The notes under the pieces: generated by a model
Database searches by the model: none
Seen by the model: only the letters and a program-made list of their open reading frames with translations
What the model was told of the DNA's origin: nothing
Translations under genes and position numbers: made by a program
NCBI GenBank assembly: GCA_963693085.1
Contig: OY856412.1
Span: 342,129,457-342,193,456, forward strand
Direction of reading: 5' to 3'
Source: Alisma plantago-aquatica
Lineage: Eukaryota > Streptophyta > Magnoliopsida > Alismatales > Alismataceae
Length of the DNA stretch: 64,000 nucleotides
In this document: positions 1-10,094 of the stretch, in pieces
Layout: each line of letters opens with the position of its first letter
How positions within the stretch are numbered: the stretch's first letter is position 1

Positions 1-155
1 AATAGCCAATAAAGCCCACAACACAAACATCAAGGCTATTGTAAACAAAATCCATTTATTCCAAATATATTATATCATTATTTGTTCAAATATTCTTAAT
101 ATGAGAAAATTAAATTTCTCACAAAATAAACCCAAAAAAAATTGGGGTTGTAACA
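1..155 (-). mobile_element. Terminal 155 bp of an LTR of the G1 Gypsy family
   Basis: This stretch matches the right-hand end of both G1 LTRs (compare 6,769-6,917 and 24,090-24,240) with scattered substitutions and ends in the same GGTTGTAACA. On the minus strand that is the LTR start TGTTACAACC. The rest of the LTR lies outside the window. It abuts LINE RNase H coding sequence at 156, so it marks a second insertion of this family into the same LINE. Whether it belongs to a full element or a solo LTR cannot be seen. Confidence 0.85.
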
Positions 156-473
156 TATACCATATGCCTCCCAATTACTTTCCCTACATCCATACTGAAT
201 TGAGATGTTCCCTTTTAATGTCTTTTATATCTTCGATACCCAATAGGAAAACTTTGGGTAAGCATTTGTCGCATCTTTAAGCATCAGAATGGCTCTTTGG
301 CAGTCTGAGTCAATAACAGCTTCAGGCCAACCCTGCACTTTTACCTACTCTATGGCCAAGATAATGCCCTCCACTTTAGCCTCAATAGCGGACGAAGTAC
401 TGACCAGCTTCCGCATCCACCAATCCAGATAGGTGCATCATTTTTTCTGACTACTGCACTTTAGTGTCAATAT
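156..473 (-). pseudogene. LINE RNase H domain, truncated by an LTR
   Basis: Minus-strand reading gives AIEAKVEGIILAIE, a stop, then WPEAVIDSDCQRAI and, near the left edge, YGCRESNWEAYG. These match the E, D and terminal CRESN-AH motifs of the RNase H domain (RVT_3) in plant LINEs. Two stops are visible. Coding ends abruptly at 156, where the LTR of another element begins. Confidence 0.7.
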
Positions 474-1130
474 TTAGTTTAATCGTCCTTTGGCTCGGCG
501 GCGACCAACCCACCAATTTGTCAGCCCTATTATGTGCCTGATCTGTGTTATGAATTCTCTCATTAGAAGTATGTCCCTCCATATATATGCTACTGGATGC
601 GTACCTCTAAAAATGTTCCCTTCCATCACTTCAACATTCCTATTCCTCCAGATGCTATGACACACAATCCAAAAGTCTTCCTCTGACATTCCTATAGTTC
701 TAGTGACTGCAGTGCACCACTCATTAAAGCTGGGCACATTGAAGCACACATGTTGTCTATCAAGTGGCAAGGACGCTAACCAGGTGTCCTTCAACATTTT
801 GAAATCACATAATGCATCTATTAAGGATTCCTCCACACTTCTACATCTGATGCATTCACCATCTTGAACCATGTGTCTATGCTTTCTCCTCTAATTCGTA
901 AGTAGAGCCTAGTGAGTTACTAGCCATGCAAAATGTTTAACGTGAGAAACCACCTTCAACTTCCACACCCACTCCCATTTTCCTGGCACCACCTCTTCCT
1001 TGTCCCCTCTTAGAACTTGATATGATGATCCCGTCGTAAACCTTTCATCCAGGGAGTTGATCCACACTCGTAAATCTGTGAAATCACCCCTCATAGGCAT
1101 TTGAACCTTTAGAATGAGCTCGACTGTCAA
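474..1130 (-). pseudogene. LINE zinc-binding region (zf-RVT type)
   Basis: The fragment 1,130-909 ends in WVWKLKVVSHVKHFAWLVTH, the standard start of the zf-RVT region of plant LINEs. After a frameshift, 872-474 carries a C-x2-C pair (GECIRC) and a tryptophan-rich tail (IWRNRNVEVMEG) that normally joins this region to RNase H. It is a decayed remnant in two frames. Confidence 0.7.
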
Positions 1131-1265
1131 CTTATCAAACCAAGCATGCAGGAAGTCATCATCCTATTCAAGGGAGTCCATCACTAGAGAGTTCACCCGC
1201 AAGTAATCCAGCTCTATGGGTATTGGTCTTCTAGCTTGTTGTCTCAACCACATGTTAGACTTGAG

Positions 1266-2853
1266 TCACGCATCGTGCCATACATTCACTGATCGGCCAT
1301 GAATGAGACTCATAGTGGAGTTGTTCAAGATGAACTGTTTGTTATCTAAGGCTTCCTGACCCAATCTAGATACCAACATCTTATTAGCTCCCTGATATTT
1401 GTTGAACCTCTTGTTGAATGATTTACACCAAATCAATGCCTTTCCCAAATCTAGGTCACAAGAATGCCTTGATAGCAAAGCTAGATTCCATTCCCTCATT
1501 GATTTGATGCCCAACCCACCATTACTTTTAGAACTAGTTACTTTTCCCCAAGCAACCAGTGACACCGACCTCTCCTTGTTGCTTCCTCCCCACATGAACT
1601 TTCTAATGAAGCTATCAATTTTGTCACACAGACTTAAGGGAAGGACTGTAGTTTGTGTCGTATAGGTCGGTATTGCTGAGATAGTAGATTTTGTAAGACA
1701 CGCCCTTCCAAAAAATGATAAGCTTTTTGCAGCCCAATCACTCACCATATTTTCCATCTTTATTGCAATGTCCGAGTATGTCTCCTTGGTGACTCTAGAA
1801 TTAATAAATGGGACCTCTACGTAGCGCCCCAAATTAGTGGTGACCAAAAAGTTGCACAAGGACTGTGTATCCCTGCACAAGGCTCTAGTAACACTATTTG
1901 AAAAGAAGATACAAGTCTTGGTTAGTGAAATTGATTGACAGGGGCAGTCTCAATGTCCTTGAAATGGTCCAAGATACATTTCATTTGTTCCTTGTTATCT
2001 TGAGCAAAACATATCAAATAATCTAAAAAATAGACGTGAGATACTTCCATTCCAAATTTTCCCAACATAATGGGTTTCCACCTTTTAAGCGTAACTCTCT
2101 CCTGAATCATCTGACTAAGGAGTTCGAGACACGTAACAAATAAATAAGGTGATAACGGATCACCTTGTCTCAAACCCCTAGAGGATTTAAAGTTATTGGA
2201 TTTCTTAGCATTCTAGACAACAGATGTACTCCCTCTGGTGATTGAATGCATTATGTATTTTTTGATATGTAGAGGTAACCCTGCAAGGACGTGAGTATCA
2301 CTTACAAATTCCCAAGACATTTGATCAAATGCTTTAGTTAAATCAATTTTTATAGCCATCAATTTAGCCCCCTTATTTTTCTTCATTCCATGTATGATTT
2401 CTTGGACTAAGGCTATGCATTTGTGATCCTTCTACCAAGTACAAAGCTGCTCTTCTTGGCTGATATTCATCTTGGTATGATCATTTTTAATCTTTCAACT
2501 ATGATCTTTGAACCTAGCTTCATAATGATATTATTTGGCGGGATAAGGCACAATGGATCACATCTCTCAAGACTTGCAACTCTAGGAATTAAGACAGTGG
2601 TAGAATCACACACCTCCTCCGCAATCGGATTACCATTGCTCATTTCATGTACCGTCCTAGAAACTGATCCCCCTACTGTGGACCAATTTTGTTTGAGAAA
2701 CTCAGTTGTGACATCACCCGACCCTGCTACTGTATAAGACTTCATAGATTTTAAAACCTGCCATATCTCTTCAGAAGAAGGGCGCGCACTGGTAAAGCCA
2801 TGCTCACTATCTGACAACCTAACGAAGAACCCAGGGATTGGCAAAACCATCAC
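1266..2853 (-). pseudogene. LINE reverse transcriptase (decayed)
   Basis: Reading the minus strand from 2,853, the fragments match the plant LINE reverse transcriptase (RVT_1) in order: a region with VLIPRVASLERCDP, then AIKIDLTKAFDQMSW (motif A, near 2,340), MRQGDPLSPYLFV (motif B, near 2,170) and FLDYLICFAQ (near 2,020). That last motif replaces the expected FADD, so one catalytic aspartate is lost. Coding from 1,880 to 1,266 is the typical post-RT region (SNGGLGIKSMREWNLALLSR). Several frames and stops separate the pieces. The enzyme would have copied element RNA into DNA at the target. It is inactive here. Confidence 0.85.
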
Positions 2854-2873
2854 ATGTTGGGTTCTACCTGGGG

Positions 2874-3497
2874 ACTAAGTGCTTTCTCAAAATGTGAGAC
2901 CACTCAATTCATTAACTCAGGTTCTTCTGTCACCCAGAAACCAATCAAATTCTTGTGATCTTTAATCGTGTTTTGCCATCTATGTTGATTCACCTAGTTT
3001 TGGTAAAACCTTGTATTGTTATCACAGTTTTGAGGCCAGTTGATATGAGATTTCTTCTTCCAATCCTCTTTTTCATCATTCATGAGTTGATGTAATTCAG
3101 CTTGCATTTGCATACCTAGGTTATCAATAATTTCATCGTATTTTCTTCCAACATCTGATGCAATAAGAATATATTTCTGAGAAGTATATTATTGTTCTTA
3201 AATTTATCCTCCCTGGTAGTGCGGTCCAACTTCATGATGTGCTGCTTTGAGTCATGATGTGCCTCATAAGATCCAGTGGACTACTTCCATGTATTCGATA
3301 ATAGTTGGTTGGATCCCTCCTCCCTGTTCTAGGATGCCCTAGTCTGAAATTGTGGAACCCTTCTCTCCCGTCTCACTATCCCCAAGAGAAAAGGATAGAG
3401 ATCCGAAGATATCCTAGGAAGATGCTCGACTACAACATCAGGTAAGTTGCAGATGAAACCCTTGTTGGTGACCGCCCTATCCAGCCACTCATGTAGG
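2874..3497 (-). pseudogene. LINE endonuclease 3' end and linker to reverse transcriptase
   Basis: Minus-strand coding resumes at the G1 junction with LHEWLDRAVTN, matching the R-LDR-A motif near the end of plant LINE endonucleases. It continues the frame that stops at 24,241. Recognisable coding runs to about 3,330. The remaining 450 bp toward the reverse transcriptase shows broken frames with several stops and no clear motif. Confidence 0.7.
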
Positions 3498-6400
3498 TGT
3501 AAGGACCCCACCCCCCAGTAACTCCCAATTAAGGGAGACTAAGAGGTTAGAGCTATTATGCCAAATAATGGGATTAAAGGTTCGACAAATAATCAATAAC
3601 AATTATCAAATTCCACTAACTAAGCTGAAAGGCTATAATAAAATAAAACTTTGCATACCTCCTTTTTTTTCAAACTGAGGGTAACTACTTTTATCCATAA
3701 CTGGAGTCTATTCTAACTAATCCTCCTTTGTACTTTAATCCTCATTTAAATCCACATATGCCACTTTACTATTTGATCTTTTCACTTTTACCTAAAATGC
3801 CGACAAAAAAAATGTCGGTCATCATAAAGTTGTTATGTGGGTGAAACAACAATCATGAAATTAACCATAACAACATATTGCAGTCAAATATTATTTAACA
3901 AACAACTTTACATTTTCAACATAACAACTCAATCATTACATACCCTAACCTCTGCGTTGTCCCTACATTTGACCTGGATGCTACCATCCTCATGGTAGAT
4001 CCCCATTAAACCCCGCATGATCCTACCTAACAGGTAGATCAATATCTAGGGTTACGTCGCATAGGTAGCCCAATCCCTAACTCATCGTGTGCTAAAGAGT
4101 CACATGGAACTACCCATAAGTAGCCCAATCCCTAACTCTTACTAACCCGATGGTCCCACTTAACAAGTAGACCCTTTACCAGGTTACCCTTTTCATCATT
4201 AGCAAAGCCACAGAGGAGGACTAAGATCTGAGCTAGTCATGTATACATACTTATGGTGATAATCATAGTCACTTTATAGTTTCATGAAATAAAAGTCATC
4301 CAAGCAGTTATTTTTAGGCAACTGATAAAATGACTGGGAATCACCGTGAAACTAAAGCGATTAACCATAAGCGTAACCACATACCTGTCAGGTTGATTTG
4401 AGATAAAATAATCCAATCAAGAAATCCAAATAGGCAAGCAAGCACATTATGAGATCCTGAAATATGCATACAATTTCCTTTTATTAATCATGCCATCAAG
4501 ATCTACAAAACCTAGCTCGCTTCCTAGCGTTTCTAGTCCCCTATTAGGGTTTTCATTGCAATTAGGGTTTCCCTTCATCTCTTACAATTTTAAACCCTAA
4601 CTTTATACAATTACTCACAAACCCTAATTATCTCATATATTCATCATGAAAGATACTAAGGTTATCTTTTAACAACATTTAACCTTGATATCAGAAAAAG
4701 CATAATTAACCATCAATTAAGTCCATTAAGCATCTTTTACATTAAAGCTACCATTTTTATCCTTTTAATCCATGATAAGATCATTATTCTTATTTATAAT
4801 CAATTCATATTTTATTGTGGTCCAATTCACATATGAACTCTATTTGTCATTAATTCTACCTTTATCCATTAGAATACCCTAATTACTACATTAAGGGTAT
4901 TTATCAGCAATTAGGAACTTTTATACTTGAAATAGCTTGGAATTATCATATCTCAACTTTATTCACGATTTTGAATAATTAAAACCATTATGAGTCACAT
5001 TTACTAATATTAGGGTTGCAAGGCCCCTTAAAGCATATGTATGCACATGAATTTCTAAATTAAACCAATTACCTACAAAGTTCATCCGTTTTGTGATTAA
5101 TGTACCTTTTTACAATTAAAATGTTAATATCAACTTTAATCATCCATTAAACCCTACTAAATGCATTAATCATCTCTAAATAGGGTTTTTTAATCTTTAA
5201 TTCATTAAAGTTGATAACTTACACTACTTTGCGAATACAAAGAGGAATTAGCCTCTAAAACCATTTTTAATGAATTCCTCTCCTTTTTCTATGCAATTTT
5301 CATATTTTATGGGTATCCATCTGAGCTATCGATATTTAAATATGATTTTTGCAAGATATTACTTACCAGAGCCAATCAGAGGGCGCCAAGTGTCTTGCTT
5401 TATGCAATGTTGCTCGGTTTAGTTGAAAACATTTCGAATTTATGATTCTACCCTTACTTTAGATGTTGGCGCTCCAGCCCGCGGAGGGGCAAACCTATCC
5501 ATCGACCCAAAGGGTTATCTTCCTCCTCACAACGCTTGACCTGTATGCCGGCTACAACCCTAGTCATGACATGTGCGGCTCCTCCTTCCTTCCTTGGACC
5601 CCGACGACTGTCGCCAACCCTTGCCCTAGCCCCGCTACCTTCCGCCGCACCTAGGGAACCACCCAGCACGTGGCCTAGGTGGCTAGGTTAGGAGAATGAG
5701 ATCTGCTACCTGCGGCCCTTGCTGTCGTCAAACAGGTGCTAACGCACCTACATTAGGGCACGACTTCGATGGTGACGTTGCTGCTTGTTATCACGAAGCA
5801 TCAGGCTTCCCTCGCAACTCTCTCTTGGTGCCTCATGGCTTCATCATCCCGTTGTTCCTCTTAGTTAGGGTTTGTATGGAAAGAAACAAGAATAAGAGAG
5901 GGGATTGCATGTAATCTCTCTAGACTCGGCCAAGGGCTCTGCCTCTTATATAGGGGGGTGTAGCAATGCCCTAGGATGCTTGCCCATGAAGAAATAAAGT
6001 TCTTTCCCACTAGGAATCTGATTCCTTCATTAAGAAGCAAGTACCTTTCTCTCTCTTAAATATCCTTTTGATATTCATTATTCTTTAGATATTAGAATTT
6101 CAAAAATCGCCTCCTTTATTCTGTTAGTACTTTCCCTTTAATCCATTGGCACAAAATTATGTTTTCTTTTAGTAGAAAATACTTCCTTTTTATCAATACC
6201 ACAAAATTCATTAATAATGTATCACATTATCCGCTTATTTTGCATTATTGGTATTTGATCTTTCTTTTTCTCCATTGGGGCTCCTTGGACCCCAAGAAAC
6301 TCTAATATTTTGAAATCCTTTTTAATGGATACTCATTATCCTTCTAGATGCATTTATATTCATTATTTCACATTATCTTATTTATTTCTTATTAAAATAT

Positions 6401-6917
6401 CTCTTTTTGAGGATTTCTCTTTATCTTTCTTTTTTACTTTCCTCATTGGCATTCCATTTAACATTAGGAATTCTTTGGATACGAAAATCCACCAAGGATA
6501 ACTCAATCATACCTCTTTCCAATTATTTTCCACACTTTATCTTTGTTTTCAATTTCATTCTGAATAAAGAAATATTTAATTGCTCTTTTCTTTTCTTGTT
6601 GCATTATCTTTGCAACTTTGGACACCTTGAGACCCAAGGAATCAAATAGGTATGAAATCCAACTTTGGATTATCTTCTTTTGCCTTATAGAGGTTTCTAC
6701 ATTTTTCTTTTCTCCATTTCTTATTAATAATGGAGTTCCTTTTGTCTTTTCCTTGTTATTGGGCCCAATAGCCAATAAAGCCCACAAAACAACCAACAAG
6801 GCTATTGTAAATGAAACTCATTTATTCAATACAAATTATATCATTACTTGTTCCAATATCTTTAATATGAGAAATTACATTTCTCACCAAATGAACCCAA
6901 AAGTTGGGGTTGTAACA
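3498..6917 (-). repeat. G1 3' LTR (3,420 bp)
   Basis: This is the direct-repeat partner of 20,904-24,240 and runs TG to CA. On the minus strand it starts TGTTACAACCCC and carries the TATA box CCTATATAAG (plus 5,945-5,954). A GC-rich patch at 5,455-5,900 contrasts with AT-rich flanks. The small open frames inside it (for example 5,463-5,654 and 5,696-5,914) recur in the other LTR with changes and look like composition artefacts. The LTRs differ by many substitutions and by about 80 bp in length, so the insertion is not recent. Confidence 0.9.
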
Positions 6918-6930
6918 TCCTTCCCCTTTT
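6918..6930 (-). promoter_or_regulatory. G1 polypurine tract
   Basis: The minus strand reads AAAAGGGGAAGGA immediately before the 3' LTR start at 6,917. This is the expected place and composition for the plus-strand DNA primer. Together with the primer-binding site it confirms orientation. Confidence 0.85.
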
Positions 6931-7206
6931 ATAGGAATTTTTCCCTCAAAATTCCATCAAACAATTCAGGATAAGACTTTTCCATGCCTATCATTGGCCC
7001 CTGTGTGGCTTTACCTTATCCATGGCGCTTCCAAAGAACCTTTATCATCACATATTCTTTTCTATGAGTTCTTTCAACTTGGCATCTATAAACCTCACAG
7101 GTGACTCAGGTCATTTCATCCTCCCTTGGGGCTCACTAGGTTCATTGCTCCGCACATGGTCCAGGTACCTCACATAGTGCTCTAAATTGGACACATAAAA
7201 CTCATC
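6925..7206 (-). pseudogene. Gypsy pol C-terminus (chromodomain-type tail)
   Basis: Minus-strand translation gives FYVSNLEHYVRYLDHV, PVRFIDAKLKEL, then after a frameshift MIKVLWKRHG, a stop, and SYPELFDGILREKF. The order and wording match the integrase tail and chromodomain of Tekay/Del-type chromoviruses, in which a sequence like VKVLWRNHG...EATWE...YPELF closes the polyprotein just before the polypurine tract. One frameshift and at least three stops are present. The chromodomain would direct integration to heterochromatin. Confidence 0.75.
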
Positions 7207-9094
7207 ACACATCACATTATCCTGAGGGGTAAGGGAAAACTTAACCTTCTCCACCAAACCATGTCCAAAGAACCCATGCATCGGGGATTCAACTCTCTTA
7301 GCTATAACTTAGAGGGGTCGGATTTTCATGTCACATATTCCCCCATAGTGAACTTCATGTCAGTCTACTTTACATCAGCTTACTACTCATGTCGTATCCA
7401 TTGCATGATCAAAGCGACTTCATCTGCACACACTGTGGTCCTTTCTTGACCTTCACGAGGTTCCTTCACCAACATCATCTTAGTGGAGTGGTGACCGACA
7501 CAACCTCCCTTGCAGAGCTTCTTTACATCCCGATATTGGCTATGGTGGTTATCATCACATCTTACAGAAGACAAGAACTATTTCCATGTATCACCCTGAA
7601 TGAGCACACATGCTCTCAGCAGACCCTCTAGTCTGGATCACACTAACCATTAGTTAGGGGTGATAAGCGGTACTAACATCAAGTTCTTCATGTACCTATT
7701 TCCACCTTATGGAAGTGTATCTTTAGGTTATACTCAAGAACTTTTGAACTCGCATCATGGTGTAGTTGAACCATCTCCCTCATATGTAGTTCAACTAGAT
7801 ATGTCCCTTAACAATACTCCTTTCTCATGTCTTATAGGTAAGGCGATCTACCATAACCCATATTGCACCTTGACCCTCCTTGGTCTAGGGGAGACTTACC
7901 AAACATCCTCCTGTCATGCATGGTAACAAACCACATACAATGCCATCTTAAGCACCCAAAGTACTACTGTCACTTACTATCTTTGTAGTACCAACGCGTA
8001 TCATGATCTCCTGCATGACATGATTCCTCAAGATTGATTCCTCAGAAATCCTAAACTACTCTAATTGGGGTTTCATCACCTTCCTTTTTAGAGAAGTGCA
8101 TATGAGGTTTTACAACCATCCTTTCATTGCATCAAGGACTAGGTTGGCTAACCAAACAATCATTAACTTGATCAACCGATATTGTTACATCTGAGTGTTA
8201 GACAAACTAATCTCTTTTCCAACTGAGGGTTAACCTAAGAACCTCTTCTAGCCTCCATCTAAACTAGGCAGCTATATCTCATCCAGAGCATCCATTACCA
8301 CTTCATATCCTTAGGTGTTAGGTAATGTTGAAGACATATACCTCCATGTATTCCACTCATTACCTCATCTCAGCTCTAAGTCTATCTTCATCAAGAAAAC
8401 TATGAGCTTATTCTCTTGGTTTTTCGATCTCAAACTTGTATAAATCATAGCTCATATAAACATCCTTATAAGATGACTACCTTGTTTCTCTTAATGTTTG
8501 TAAACCATCCATGTATCATTCACTCTACTAGGGTATGTTATCATTTCTTTCCTCATACCTCATAGTAACGTTCCAACTCACATCATATTTTATCCTTGGT
8601 GTATGGCATGCACATTGTCCTATCTCTCACTCCCATAACAAGAGGAAATAAGCATTTGGTTGCAGTCCAAATACAAAGTTCTTCATGTTCCAAGAGTAGA
8701 GATGGTACATCCCACCTTGCAAGTACACCTTTAAAACTAAGTTGAAACATGTAGCTTATGTCTCTATATGACAATCATCTTGATATCGAAGTTACTTTTA
8801 TGGAAAACTGGTGTCGAACCTACTTGGGTCCACACACAATCCTTGGTCATCTCCTCTAGGTCTATAGGATGCTGACACTTTTGGGGTCATCCCTCTTCCC
8901 TCATGCATCCAGAGAGTGTCCTACTCATCTGCCCTTTGGGTCCCATGAGTTCATGTAGGTGATCAATCTCCTAACCCATGACCCTTAGACAATGATAGTT
9001 GTTACCTCCCGACCCTATGGTCATGTGCAACTAGGCAATTAGGAAACTCCTACTTCCATCGGTCTTATCCCTAGGATAGACTTAGGATTCTAAC
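7207..9094 (-). other. Decayed G1 internal region (left part)
   Basis: This 1.9-kb stretch lies between the chromodomain remnant and the nested CACTA. Position and orientation imply former integrase and RNase H coding, but no frame longer than about 90 codons survives and I could not match a motif with confidence. The short frames at 7,261-7,926 and 8,583-8,774 are not supported as genes. Confidence 0.5.
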
Positions 9095-9114
9095 ATACAC
9101 TACTACAGAACACG

Positions 9115-9550
9115 CCTTTGGCGTCGGTTGTTTAACCCCTTTTAGTGACGATTTTCAAGTGACGCCTATGTGGGCGCCGCTAAAGGTCAAACTCTTCGGC
9201 GTCGGTTTTATAACCGACTCCTATACGACTTATAGGCGTCGGCTATATATAGTCGGCCGATGTCTATAGGGTTTGCGCCACAAAAAAGGGCACCACCTAG
9301 GACCCTTTCTGCATCGGTTAACAACTGAACAACCGACACCATACTCCCAGACGACACAGCCGTGCTTCGCTGCACGACCGTGTTTATTACTATAGGCGTC
9401 AGTTTTATACGAATAAGTGATGCCATTTCCACCACGAACGTGGTTTCATACACGGTCGGATTGTTTGTCACATTAGGCGGCGGTTTTATCCAAAAACCGA
9501 CGTTGTAGGCCTTTGATGACGATTTTCTATAAATAACCGACGCCTATATT
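9115..9550. repeat. CACTA left subterminal repeat array
   Basis: GGCGTCGGTT and its complement AACCGACGCC or close variants recur (for example at 9,119, 9,198, 9,235, 9,396 and 9,535), often as facing pairs with an AT-rich centre. In En/Spm elements such subterminal repeats are bound by the element-encoded regulatory DNA-binding protein. The role here is inferred from position and pattern. Confidence 0.8.
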
Positions 9551-10094
9551 TTATTTTTTTTTTTCTTATCAGTTTGCAGGCCTGCTGTGGCTGGTTAACA
9601 GGATGAGAACATGCAGTTCAGTTTTCTGAACTGTAGGTTTACGACATCCATTGATATCAGCCTACAAACAGACCACAAACCTACAAAATCAACAAATATT
9701 TTTTCACATAAGTAGATACATTCAGACATCAATTCAATTCTCACATTCACACATGTAGAAACATTCAAATACATGTAGAAACATTCAGAAATATTCATTT
9801 ACAAAATATCATTCAACATCTTTATCAGTATCCCAATTATATCTTACAATCGCCACTGCTTGTATGGCTTTTGCCCATTCTTCTCTTACTTCATTTAATG
9901 CTTCCATCGTATATGGAGCATGTACATATTTTAAGCATTTACCTTTAGTATGGTCAGTTTTAAACACCTGCAAAGAGAATGATGTATATATATAAGTAAT
10001 AATATAAAAATAAGAATCATATATTTCATACTAACTAATGAGACTATATATAATACCTCTTGTATGGTATTAATATCCAATGCGGCATGTCAGA

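Noticed and set aside
4500..5200. Interstitial telomere repeats (CCCTAA, TAGGGTTT words in the G1 LTR)
   Set aside because: The words are scattered and not in tandem arrays. They are common in AT-rich plant LTRs.
5454..5914. Open frames on both strands in the GC-rich part of the G1 LTR
   Set aside because: They recur at 22,758-23,276 in the other LTR with substitutions that do not preserve the proteins, and they resemble no family. They follow from GC-rich composition.
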